This document shows, piece after piece, positions 1-9,744 of a DNA stretch of 58,337 nucleotides (position 1 is its first letter; each line of letters opens with the position of its first letter). Source of the stretch: Acidobacteriota bacterium (GTDB lineage: Bacteria > Acidobacteriota > Terriglobia > Terriglobales > Acidobacteriaceae); the NCBI GenBank assembly GCA_021826695.1, contig JAKAYS010000002.1:1-58337 (forward strand). Direction: 5' to 3'. The notes under the pieces are model-generated. The model was given only the letters and a program-made list of their open reading frames with translations. It did no database searches and had not been told where the DNA came from. Made by a program: the position numbers and the translations under genes.

Positions 1-120
1 GGTGGCGGCCATGCTCGGGTAGGAGCAATTTCTTTCCCCCGCGAAAAGGACGATCTGGCGCGCGCGGCAGCGGCGGAAATCATTGCGGAACTGCGCGCCA
101 GTGATGCCCTTGGCCGGTGA
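1..120 (+). CDS. C-terminal end of an unidentified protein (possible DHHA1-type phosphoesterase tail)
   Basis: An open frame enters from the left edge and stops at TGA 118-120, giving 39 residues that begin GGGHARVGAISF and end in an Ala/Glu-rich helix. The GGGH-x-x-x-G pattern near a C-terminus resembles the GGGH loop of DHHA1 domains; compare GGGHENASG in the NrnA-like protein encoded near 45.5 kb. The fragment is far too short to settle this. Coding looks genuine because the frame is open from base 1 and its codon use matches the neighbourhood. The function is best treated as unknown. Confidence 0.4.
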   Translation, partial: GGGHARVGAISFPREKDDLARAAAAEIIAELRASDALGR

Positions 121-306
121 GTAGTTCCAGAGAAGGGGCATCGATCCCGAAGCCTGAACTGGTATGCGCCATCGTTCCGCTGATGGTGAGAGTTTATTTC
201 CTCAAGGAAAAAGCATATTTTGCCGAAAAAACTAGTAGTATCGTGCGCAGGCCTCCCATGGAATGCATGAATTCCTTGCCTTTGACTTTGGCACAACGGG
301 TGTGAG

Positions 307-2256
<1,950 letters not shown>

Positions 2257-2359
2257 ACTCAGGCTATAAAGCCAAGTCCACACACTGGTGCGGGCGATGC
2301 CCTGATTTCCACATTCGATCGCTGCATCAGGCCACCCATCAGCGAAGGTCCTCCATATC

Positions 2360-2977
2360 ATGCCGCGCTATCAGACAAATTTTTTACTCTCCGCAACCAG
2401 CGCCGATCACTTTCCCAGGGCCTCCGTGCCGGAGATCGCTTTTCTCGGACGCTCCAACGTTGGCAAATCCAGCCTGATCAATGCTCTGCTGGGGGAACCG
2501 GCGGCCCGCGTTTCCTCCACGCCCGGGCGTACGCGCGCCATCAACTTTTTTGCTTTGCACGTACAGTCTCCCGCCAAGCCGGAACTGGTCCTGGCTGATC
2601 TGCCGGGCTACGGGTATGCAAAGATCTCACGCTCCATCAGTGCCGAATGGCCGACATTTATCAATCCGTATTTGGCGGACCGTGAAACATTGGCGGCCTG
2701 CGTCTGTCTGGTCGACATGAATGTGCCCCCGCAACCGGGAGACGTTGTCCTGGCAGAATACCTGGACAGCATCCGTCGTTCGCGCATCATCGTCGGCACC
2801 AAGGCGGACAAGCTATCCGGCAATCAGCGGGTTGTTGCGGTGAAGAAGCTGCGCGAGGCGCTCCAGACCGATGAAATTCTGGTCTGCTCGGCCAAGGACG
2901 GTCGCGGGATTGCTGCCCTATGGAATGCCATCCATGAGGTTGCGCAGGCATATTCCAAGGCTGCGGCCGCTTTGTAG
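2360..2977 (+). CDS. engB: Ribosome biogenesis GTP-binding protein EngB (YsxC/YihA)
   Basis: A 205-residue P-loop GTPase of the TrmE-Era-EngA-EngB-Septin class, which assists late assembly of the large ribosomal subunit. All G motifs are visible: G1 GRSNVGKSS (~30-38), switch region with the SSTPGRTRAINF stretch, G3 DLPGYGYAK, G4 TKADK, and a G5-like CSAKDGRGI. The PGRTR and GYGYAK signatures are specific to EngB. Length is normal for the family. ATG 2360 is preceded by a GAAGG-type Shine-Dalgarno. Its stop lies only 17 bases from the stop of the convergent urocanase-like gene. Confidence 0.96.
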   Translation: MPRYQTNFLLSATSADHFPRASVPEIAFLGRSNVGKSSLINALLGEPAARVSSTPGRTRAINFFALHVQSPAKPELVLADLPGYGYAKISRSISAEWPTFINPYLADRETLAACVCLVDMNVPPQPGDVVLAEYLDSIRRSRIIVGTKADKLSGNQRVVAVKKLREALQTDEILVCSAKDGRGIAALWNAIHEVAQAYSKAAAAL

Positions 2978-2994
2978 GCAGAGGAATTTCCGCG

Positions 2995-3852
2995 CTATTC
3001 CGGCACGACTGGCGACAACTGGATGGACTGCTGTGTTCCAGCAGCATTTTCCCAGGACACTGTCGCGGGCGCCTGCAATGAGCGGGCAAACGTCGAACTC
3101 CTACATGCTTCCAGAAGCCGGTTCAACTCTTCCTGTCGCAAGCTCAGAACACGCTTGCGTGGAAGCTGACGATAGAAGCAGGCTGGAGCCTGCTCAAGCC
3201 AGCGATGTCGAATCCTATCGTCGGAGGGCAGCAATTCAAGTGCGAGCCGATCCAGCCTCTGCAAGTCCTGGGGGTTGGCTGCTGTCCACACAACGTCGAA
3301 AATCTCGCCGTCCTGTAAGGTATCAGGCGGTACTCCTCCGATCCGAATGATCCTGGCTCCGCGCTGGTGGAGTTGCTCCCACGCCGCGCGGTGGGCGGCG
3401 TCATCCATGGAGGAGGTTTCGGAGAGCATGTCCGGTTGCACTCCACGCTCTACCATGGCCGGTACAACCTCCGCTGCATCGCCGAGCAGGCCCACCGATA
3501 GAGGCTTGTGCTTGCGCAGCTCATTTTTCAACACACGCAACGCCTCGTCCAGCGTATTGACCATGAAGTCGCAGGATGCGTTGTGGATCGCGGCCTTCAA
3601 TCGTTGCGGATCAGGTTCGATGCCCAGAAACGCCGCGCCTGCGATGGTCGATGCCAGCGCCAGCTCCATGCCGTCCAGTCCAAACCCGGCTGTGGCGATC
3701 AGTTTTCCTGCGAGGGAACCATGAAAGCGTTCCGCCGCCATGGATTGCAGTTGGAGGTAGATGGAATACACAGCCTGCTGGCTGGGTTGGGGATCCGGTT
3801 TTGCTTCTGGGCTGGGCGGTGTATTCAAGGGCTCACGCGATCCCATCACCAT
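2995..3852 (-). CDS. Urocanase-core-like Rossmann protein, last gene of the secretin/pseudopilin operon
   Basis: A 285-residue protein without a recognised full-length family. Residues ~50-150 closely mirror the NAD-binding core of urocanate hydratase: ATAGFGLDGMELALASTIAG (~54-72) matches the glycine-rich GxGGM...A.TMAG segment. LDEALRV (~101-107) and VGLLGDAAEVVP (~120-131) match the conserved S/VGL-GNAAEVLPEL stretch. ERGVQPDMLSETSS (~135-148) matches the RGVxPDxVTDQTSAHD stretch. Urocanase is normally about 550 residues; the parts forming most of its active site are absent, and the invariant TDQTSAHD is altered. Urocanase activity is therefore unlikely. The gene overlaps the upstream pseudopilin gene by 7 bases (start ATG 3852), so it is co-translated with a secretion/pilus-type operon. 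Substrate and role are unknown. Confidence 0.7.
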   Translation of the reverse strand: MVMGSREPLNTPPSPEAKPDPQPSQQAVYSIYLQLQSMAAERFHGSLAGKLIATAGFGLDGMELALASTIAGAAFLGIEPDPQRLKAAIHNASCDFMVNTLDEALRVLKNELRKHKPLSVGLLGDAAEVVPAMVERGVQPDMLSETSSMDDAAHRAAWEQLHQRGARIIRIGGVPPDTLQDGEIFDVVWTAANPQDLQRLDRLALELLPSDDRIRHRWLEQAPACFYRQLPRKRVLSLRQEELNRLLEACRSSTFARSLQAPATVSWENAAGTQQSIQLSPVVPE

Positions 3853-4340
3853 TGCGAGTACGGTACGCCATCGCTGCCGATCTGGTCGGAGCCGCTGTGG
3901 ACGTCATCGATCCCCGGCTGAGACTGATCGATACTGGTCAGCGAATCCGATTGGTCTGGTACCCAGGTGTCGTTGCGGTGGGTCATTGGGTCGACAGGGA
4001 GTGACTTCAGGTAACCGGACTGCACCAGATCGTCGAGCGACTGCGGTGCTGCCTGTTTGTCTTCAGTATATTGCTCGATGGCGTCGCGCATGGTGTGCAG
4101 GTCTTCGCGCAGGGCAGCCTCGCGCGCGCTGCGAATGGCCGAAATGTAACTGGGTACTGCAACGGCCAGCAGGATTGAAATAATCAGCATCACGACCATC
4201 AGTTCCACCAGGGTGAAACCGCCCTGATGTCGACGCGTCCGCAGACGGCTGCGCAGATACGATGCCGTATTGTCGATTTTTTTGCCGTACTCGATAGTGC
4301 TGCTCCTTCGTGTCGGGCTGGATTGCTTCTCAACTACCAT
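3846..4340 (-). CDS. Type II/IV secretion pseudopilin (GspG/PilE-like), second of two
   Basis: A 164-residue prepilin-like protein. After a basic leader of 41 residues comes a type III signal sequence, GG/FTLVELMVVMLIISIL, with processing predicted after G41 and the conserved Glu at +5 (E46). The rest is the usual N-terminal helix followed by a small globular domain with the GspG-like stretch TMRDAIEQY...LPVDPMT and an aromatic C-terminus. The long leader is unusual; a start nearer the helix is possible but ATG 4340 is retained. It overlaps its neighbours on both sides by 7 bases, consistent with translational coupling. It probably forms part of an inner-membrane pseudopilus working with the secretin encoded upstream. 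Confidence 0.88.
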   Translation of the reverse strand: MVVEKQSSPTRRSSTIEYGKKIDNTASYLRSRLRTRRHQGGFTLVELMVVMLIISILLAVAVPSYISAIRSAREAALREDLHTMRDAIEQYTEDKQAAPQSLDDLVQSGYLKSLPVDPMTHRNDTWVPDQSDSLTSIDQSQPGIDDVHSGSDQIGSDGVPYSQW

Positions 4341-4822
4341 GTGTTGTACTTTGTCCCGTCCAGTGCGGTACCGTCGGAGTTGGAATGTACGTCGAAAACA
4401 TTCTGGCCGCCCCAGGAGTCGCTGTCAGGATCGTCCTGCATGGAGCGCAGCACCCAGTCCTGTTTGCCCGTCATCGGATCCACAGGGATCGCTCGCAGAA
4501 ATTTTACTTTATGTCCTTGAATGTCCACGCCATTGACCAGTGTGTCCAGGTCTGGTGGATAGCCGAAGGCGTCAACGGACAGACCGGCAATGGCCCCGCG
4601 GTCGGCGGCGTCTTTATACTTGTCAATCGCACCTCGCATCTCCCATAGATCGTGCCGGAGCACTTGTTCTTTTTCCCGTTGTATCTGAAAGCGCGCAATG
4701 GGATAGGCAACGGAGGCCAGGATGGAGAGAATTGCGATCGTGACGATCAACTCCACCAGCGTAAGACCTTGTTGATGGCGTTGCCGACGCGCACACTCCA
4801 TTCGACCATGTTTCATTGCCAA
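4334..4822 (-). CDS. Type II/IV secretion pseudopilin (GspG-like), first of two
   Basis: A 162-residue prepilin-like protein with a short basic leader and a processing site QQG/LTLVELIVTIA. Cleavage is predicted after G19, with Glu +5 at E24. The globular part carries the GspG-like order LWEMRGAIDKYKDAADRG, a DLDTLVNG segment and RAIPVDPMTG, ending in Trp as its downstream paralogue does. The two pilins share their layout but are clearly diverged. The gene starts 38 bases after the stop of the secretin gene and overlaps the next pilin by 7 bases. No ATPase, platform protein or prepilin peptidase is encoded in this window, so those would have to come from elsewhere. Confidence 0.88.
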   Translation of the reverse strand: MAMKHGRMECARRQRHQQGLTLVELIVTIAILSILASVAYPIARFQIQREKEQVLRHDLWEMRGAIDKYKDAADRGAIAGLSVDAFGYPPDLDTLVNGVDIQGHKVKFLRAIPVDPMTGKQDWVLRSMQDDPDSDSWGGQNVFDVHSNSDGTALDGTKYNTW

Positions 4823-4860
4823 GCGCTCCTGACTTTCTCAGGTTACTGCACGTGCTTGCT

Positions 4861-7344
4861 TTATTGCACATGCACCACGGCGGGGGAGCCTGCGAGGATC
4901 GGCAGGATTGTCTGCGCACTGTTGCGTGCCGCCGACTGGACGATCTGCACACTCGCATTACCGGCAGCTTTCGCCTGGAAAGTGAAGGTGCAAACATCTC
5001 CGTTGCCCGAAACTCCAGTTACTCCTGGCGGACGTGAAGCGCTGATGATTACATTTCCATTGCCATCATCCCGATGGACCAGACCGATTGTCTGGCCGTC
5101 TTTCGCTAAAAGTGTACCCGCGTCCACGTTGATCAAGTTCAGCAGTTGCGGATCGTAATGGACCTCCATCGGCACGGAAAAGACGTCTTTTCCGCCCGTC
5201 AGGTCTACTTTCATCTGGAACGTGTTGCCCACCTTTTGTGTGCTCTGTTGCGGAGAAAAGGAAAGCTCGAGTGGAGCTGTCCCAGAGATCGCGGCGGACC
5301 CGCCTCTATTTGCCGCATTCTGTGCAAGCTGGGTGATCGCCTGTCCGGCTGCGTCCGCAGCAGTGTTTGCGGAGGCATTTCGCGGAATGGCCAGCGGAAT
5401 CTCTCCGTTTCGCTGGATGATGGCGGAAGACACCGGCAGCGGGACTGTGGGATTCATCCGCAGACTGACATTGGTGCCTGTCCCTGTGTCCACAGTGCGC
5501 AGGTTCAGTGGGCTCAGATCGATACGTCGAACCAGATGCGGAATCAATAAAAATACGATTTCGTCGTTGACGGTCTCTGTCTGCTGCGAGCTGAACAGGT
5601 ACTTCAACAGCGGAATTTCGCCCAGTCCAGGAGTTCCACCGACAGTAAGGCTTTTGCTGTGTTCCATGATGCCGCCGAGTAAATTGTCCGAGCCTTCTTT
5701 CATTCGGACATTCTGTTGCAGGTCCTGCTGGCCGATAATAGGCTGTTCAATGCCCCCCAGATTGGTGTAGTTGACGACGTTGGAAACAACGATATGGATC
5801 TTCATGGAAACGTCGCCATCGTAGTGGATCGTCGGCTGCATTTCGATGTTGACGCCGACATCGATGAAAGAAAACTGGGTGCTGACAAGAGGACTGATGC
5901 CCGCCGCGGCAATTCCTGCGCCCGGAGAAAACGATCCGGTGGCGATCGGGATTTTTTCTCCGATCTTCAGCGATGCTTTCTCTCCATCCACAGCGCGGAT
6001 CTGGGGATTTTGAAGCACTCGTGTGTCCGAATCCGTGAGCAAAAGGTTCAATGTGGCTGGGCTGATAGTGATGCCAAAATTGGTTGCATTCAGATTGCCC
6101 AGGTCGTTCAAGGAAAGACCCGATCCAGTCGTGCCGGGAACGCCTGTCGTTGGATTTGTTATGGATGATGCGGCCGTGGAATTCGCCACAGCGGTGGAAG
6201 TTTGGAGCTGCACGCCAATCGAGCCTGGCAATTGTAGGCCGATATTGCGCAACAGATCGGTATTCACCTCCATCACCGCAATGTCTACAACGACTTCAGG
6301 TTTCGTCTTATCGAGATCGTCGATGATCTTCTGCGCCAATAATAGCTGGTCGGGCGTTCCACGCATGACAATGGCGCTTTGGCTGGGTACCGCCTGCATC
6401 TTGACGGTGGTGTCCATCAGGTTGCGCACGGCGTTCAATATTTCGTTCAGATCGTTTGCCGCCGTGACGTTTCCCAGATAAAAAGTCTGGACTGCCTGCT
6501 CTTCTAGCTCTGTGCGCTTTTGGCGTGTGTCTGCGGCCACAAAAATCGTGTCTGCTGTAACGGGACGCCAAAATGTCTGGGAAACAAAAGCGACGCTGCG
6601 CAAAGCGTCGTAGAGGGTCACCCGATTCAAATCGATCGGAATGCGTTTGGAGGTGTAGTCCGGGTCGAATAGGATGTTTACGCCTGCGATTTTGCCGATG
6701 GTCTGATACACCACCTTTGTGTCCGCCACCATGTGGATGGTGATTGGCTCGTCCGAAAGCGGCTTCAGGTGCAGAGGGCCACCGAGTCGATTCAATTCCT
6801 GCTGAGCCTGCTCGGAAGTGACTGAGGCCTCGTTGGCGCTGGGTGGCGGTGCTGCAGTATTGCCGTTGATCAGGGCACGCGTCCGCTGGACCTCCTGCTG
6901 CGCGGCCTCATAACTGGGATCGATGGCAAGGGCGCGCAAAAAATCCGTCAACGCATCGTTCAGTTGGCCTTGATCGCGCAGCTTGTGACCCATATCGATG
7001 TATTGAGAGGCGGCCAGATAGCGGAGTCGCTCGTAGGCCTCCTTGTAACTCATGTCCGAAGGTTTCTTCTGCCAGGCTTTCCTGTAATCCTGATAGGCGG
7101 TGATGTAATCTTCGCGGATCTCTGCTTTCTTTCCGTCTTTGTAATATCCATGGGCGGATTCAGCATGCAGTGGGCAAAGCGCTCCCTGGGTTGCCATGGA
7201 AAGCAATAACAGGCCAAGCCAGCCAAAAATTCCTGACCGACGAAGTTTAAGCAAACACCTGTCTGTAGACGTCTGCACGCGCGCAGATGCGCCGACAGGA
7301 TTTGAAGAAGAAGGATCGAGAGATAAATTACGGGAAAAAGGCAT
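4861..7344 (-). CDS. TPR-secretin-cohesin outer-membrane protein (GspD/PilQ-like)
   Basis: About 827 residues. An N-terminal hydrophobic segment (LGLLLLSMATQGALC, ~38-58) acts as signal peptide or anchor. It is followed by two or three TPR-like helices (~70-155), an STN/N0-like domain (~195-265, DLNRVTLYDALRSVAF), an N1-type ring domain with FYLGNVTAANDLNEILN, and a secretin beta-barrel domain (~430-640). The secretin signature VGGTPGLGEIPLLKYLF is followed by EIVFLLIPHLVR. The last ~135 residues form a cohesin-type beta domain (FSVPMEVHYDPQLLNLIN to the end), which is not part of classical GspD or PilQ. It is the first gene of a four-gene operon with two pseudopilins, so it probably forms the outer-membrane pore of a type II/IV-pilus-like system. 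ATG 7344 is used; an in-frame GTG at 7365 with an AGGG upstream is possible. Confidence 0.88.
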   Translation of the reverse strand: MPFSRNLSLDPSSSNPVGASARVQTSTDRCLLKLRRSGIFGWLGLLLLSMATQGALCPLHAESAHGYYKDGKKAEIREDYITAYQDYRKAWQKKPSDMSYKEAYERLRYLAASQYIDMGHKLRDQGQLNDALTDFLRALAIDPSYEAAQQEVQRTRALINGNTAAPPPSANEASVTSEQAQQELNRLGGPLHLKPLSDEPITIHMVADTKVVYQTIGKIAGVNILFDPDYTSKRIPIDLNRVTLYDALRSVAFVSQTFWRPVTADTIFVAADTRQKRTELEEQAVQTFYLGNVTAANDLNEILNAVRNLMDTTVKMQAVPSQSAIVMRGTPDQLLLAQKIIDDLDKTKPEVVVDIAVMEVNTDLLRNIGLQLPGSIGVQLQTSTAVANSTAASSITNPTTGVPGTTGSGLSLNDLGNLNATNFGITISPATLNLLLTDSDTRVLQNPQIRAVDGEKASLKIGEKIPIATGSFSPGAGIAAAGISPLVSTQFSFIDVGVNIEMQPTIHYDGDVSMKIHIVVSNVVNYTNLGGIEQPIIGQQDLQQNVRMKEGSDNLLGGIMEHSKSLTVGGTPGLGEIPLLKYLFSSQQTETVNDEIVFLLIPHLVRRIDLSPLNLRTVDTGTGTNVSLRMNPTVPLPVSSAIIQRNGEIPLAIPRNASANTAADAAGQAITQLAQNAANRGGSAAISGTAPLELSFSPQQSTQKVGNTFQMKVDLTGGKDVFSVPMEVHYDPQLLNLINVDAGTLLAKDGQTIGLVHRDDGNGNVIISASRPPGVTGVSGNGDVCTFTFQAKAAGNASVQIVQSAARNSAQTILPILAGSPAVVHVQ

Positions 7345-7560
7345 GAATCCGACACATCCCGGCACGCTGTTTACAACCCTTGGAAATCAACTATATTACG
7401 TAGTTGCGAAAGCTCCGGATTGTATGCTGAGTATATCATCGCATTGGATGCTCCTAACCGCATTCCGGGGTGCATGCGCGATGCGCGCCACCAGCCATCC
7501 ACGTGCTAGCATGGGGCTTTGACGTCGAAAATTCCAGCGTTCAGTTTCCAAGTGCCAGCC

Positions 7561-8094
7561 ATGTCCCGCGCACCGACCAGTCTGACTCCGAATCCGCCTA
7601 AAAAACCGAAGCCGCGTGATCCTGTCGCTTCTGGGGAACGCGACGCAGCCGTCAATCGCCTGGCCGGACATAACTATTTTTTGCTGGACAGATTTGAAGC
7701 TGGCATGGCCTTGCGCGGGACGGAAGTCAAGTCCATTCGCGAAGGCAAAGCGAATTTGCGCGATGCCTATGGGCTGGTGAAAGATGGAGAAGCGTTTCTG
7801 CTGAACCTGCATATCGGCCCGTACTCCCATGGCAGCTATACCAACCATGACGCTGTCCGCACTCGCAAACTTCTGCTCCACAGCGAGGAAGTTCGCAAAC
7901 TGCTGGGGAAGGTCCAACAGAAGGGCCTTACGCTGATACCGACTCGACTGTACTTCCGCAATGGCCGTGTAAAGTGCGAAATTGCCGTCGCAAAAGGCAA
8001 ACAGACCTGGGACAAACGGGAAACCGAGCGTCGCCGGGAAGATGATCGGGACGCGCGCGCCGCCATCGCTGCCAGCAAGCGGCGCAATGCATAG
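7561..8094 (+). CDS. smpB: SsrA-binding protein SmpB
   Basis: About 177 residues. SmpB binds tmRNA and delivers it to stalled ribosomes for trans-translation. The conserved core is clear: NRLAGHNYFLLDRFEAGMAL, RGTEVKSIREGKANLRDAY, a GPYSHGSYTNHD loop, the LLLHSEEVRKLL helix and a KGKQTWDKRETERRRED basic tail. The Pro/Lys-rich first ~25 residues are longer than in enterobacteria. I use ATG 7561; the frame is also open from TTG 7519 but those residues look non-conserved. No tmRNA gene (ssrA) was seen beside it. Confidence 0.96.
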   Translation: MSRAPTSLTPNPPKKPKPRDPVASGERDAAVNRLAGHNYFLLDRFEAGMALRGTEVKSIREGKANLRDAYGLVKDGEAFLLNLHIGPYSHGSYTNHDAVRTRKLLLHSEEVRKLLGKVQQKGLTLIPTRLYFRNGRVKCEIAVAKGKQTWDKRETERRREDDRDARAAIAASKRRNA

Positions 8095-8158
8095 CAGCAA
8101 TCACCGGACTTTTCGCGAATACATCTTATGAGTTTTGAAAGGAAATCTTACTATCACG

Positions 8159-9676
8159 ATGAAAACGGAACTTAAATTCGAATCTGCTCCCTCCATTGCT
8201 ACGGAATTGATGGTTGTTCTCGCAGCGGATGCATCCACGTCCAAAGATAAAGACGCTTCCGCCCAGCCAGTGCTGCTGACGAAGGATTCCGCCATTGCCG
8301 GCGCGGACAAACCAGTGCTGACCAGCGGGGAATTCAATGCCAGTATCTGTGAAGCACTGCTCCTGCATTCTCCGCGAGAATTGAAATCTAAACGGCTTTT
8401 AATTATAGGATTAGGAAAGTTATCTAAAGTATCGGTTCAGGAAATCCGCAAGGCCGCCGGGGCCGCTGTTCGCTTCGCCAAGCCACGCGGCATTCGCCAG
8501 GTGACGTTGATCCTACCCGAGCTTGAGGCCGTGTCCCTGCCAGCCGCTGCCCGTGCGGTGGTCGAGGGCGCCTTCGTCGGCGACTTCGATCCGGACACCT
8601 ATCGCTCCGACCGCAAAGACCGCTCCATCGAACAGTTCACAGTAGTCGCTCCGACCGCTGCGGACAAGAAGTCCGTGGAGGCTGCATTTCGCGAAGGGGG
8701 CATTCTCGGCGACTCGCAGAATTTTACCCGTGCTTTGGTGAACGAGCCGGGCAATGTCATGACGCCGACCATCATGGGCGAGCGCGCCGCAGCGATGTGC
8801 AAAGAGCAGGGGTTACAGTGCGAAGTCCACAGCACCGACAAGATTAAAGAACTGAAGATGGGCGCGTTCTGGGCCGTGGCCCAGGGCTCCGACGAGCCGC
8901 CTGCGCTGATCGTGATGCGCTATGAGCCGCCCAGCGCAAAAAAGGATGGCCCGGTACTCGCATTGGTAGGCAAGGGAATTACGTTCGATACGGGCGGCAT
9001 CTCCATCAAGCCAGCCGATGGCATGGAGAAGATGAAATATGACATGGCGGGCGGCGCGGCCATGCTCGGCGCGATGCGGGCGATTGCACAGTTGAAGCCT
9101 GACGTGAGAGTCATCGGGATTGTGTGCGCGGCGGAAAATATGCCCTCCGGCAAGGCCTACAAGCCCGGCGATGTCGTCACCGCGATGTCTGGGAAGGCGA
9201 TTGAGGTGCTCAACACCGACGCCGAAGGCCGCATGGTGCTGGCCGATGGCCTGCACTACGCCAAGCAACTCGGAGCGACGCATTTGATCGATGCGGCGAC
9301 GCTGACCGGGGCCTGCGTGGTGGCGCTCGGCATGGTGAATGCTGGCGTGTTCTCAAACGATGACGCGACTTATGAGCATTTCCATAAGGCGCTGGAAATT
9401 TCCGGCGAAAAGTTCTGGCGTCTGCCGGTGGAAGACGAATATCGCGACATGATCGTCTCGCACATTGGAGACATCACCAACACTGGCAACAGCCGCTGGG
9501 GTGGCGCGATCACGGCGGCCATGTTCCTGAAAGAATTTGTCGATGAGACACCATGGATCCACCTCGACATCGCAGGTGTCGCCTGGATGGAAGAGCAGAA
9601 GCCATGGATCGCCAAAGGGCCGTCCGGCGTGGCTGTGCGCAGCATTGTGGAGTGGGTGAGGAGCTACGCGAAGTAA
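8159..9676 (+). CDS. pepA: Leucyl aminopeptidase PepA (M17)
   Basis: About 505 residues. A cytosolic dizinc aminopeptidase that removes N-terminal residues in peptide turnover; in some bacteria it also binds DNA. The N-terminal macro-like domain is followed by the M17 catalytic domain. Metal and catalytic residues sit in GKGITFDTGGISIKP and NTDAEGRMVLADGL, with DAATLTGACVVALG downstream. I chose ATG 8159; a GAAAGGAAA Shine-Dalgarno lies about 14 bases upstream, and the frame also extends to TTG 8135. The gene is convergent with argS and separated from it by a short palindrome. Confidence 0.96.
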   Translation: MKTELKFESAPSIATELMVVLAADASTSKDKDASAQPVLLTKDSAIAGADKPVLTSGEFNASICEALLLHSPRELKSKRLLIIGLGKLSKVSVQEIRKAAGAAVRFAKPRGIRQVTLILPELEAVSLPAAARAVVEGAFVGDFDPDTYRSDRKDRSIEQFTVVAPTAADKKSVEAAFREGGILGDSQNFTRALVNEPGNVMTPTIMGERAAAMCKEQGLQCEVHSTDKIKELKMGAFWAVAQGSDEPPALIVMRYEPPSAKKDGPVLALVGKGITFDTGGISIKPADGMEKMKYDMAGGAAMLGAMRAIAQLKPDVRVIGIVCAAENMPSGKAYKPGDVVTAMSGKAIEVLNTDAEGRMVLADGLHYAKQLGATHLIDAATLTGACVVALGMVNAGVFSNDDATYEHFHKALEISGEKFWRLPVEDEYRDMIVSHIGDITNTGNSRWGGAITAAMFLKEFVDETPWIHLDIAGVAWMEEQKPWIAKGPSGVAVRSIVEWVRSYAK

Positions 9677-9690
9677 GCACGAAAAAGTTT

Positions 9691-9717
9691 GTCGTCCTTC
9701 GCTACGCTCAGGATGAC
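9691..9717. repeat. 27-base imperfect palindrome of the CATCCTGAGCG...AAGGA type
   Basis: GTCGTCCT and AGGATGAC pair (one G-T wobble) around a GCTACGC-containing centre, giving a hairpin in either strand. Its reverse strand reads GTCATCCTGAGCGTAGCGAAGG. From general knowledge, this sequence is a very common interspersed repeat in acidobacterial genomes. It lies between the convergent pepA and argS genes, where it could end transcription from both sides. There is no T-tract. Confidence 0.65.
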
Positions 9718-9744
9718 AGCATTTTGTTTTATAGCTGAAGTTTG

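Noticed and set aside
2995-3852. Calling the gene hutU (urocanate hydratase)
   Set aside because: Half the normal length, key TDQTSAHD block altered and no hut genes nearby.
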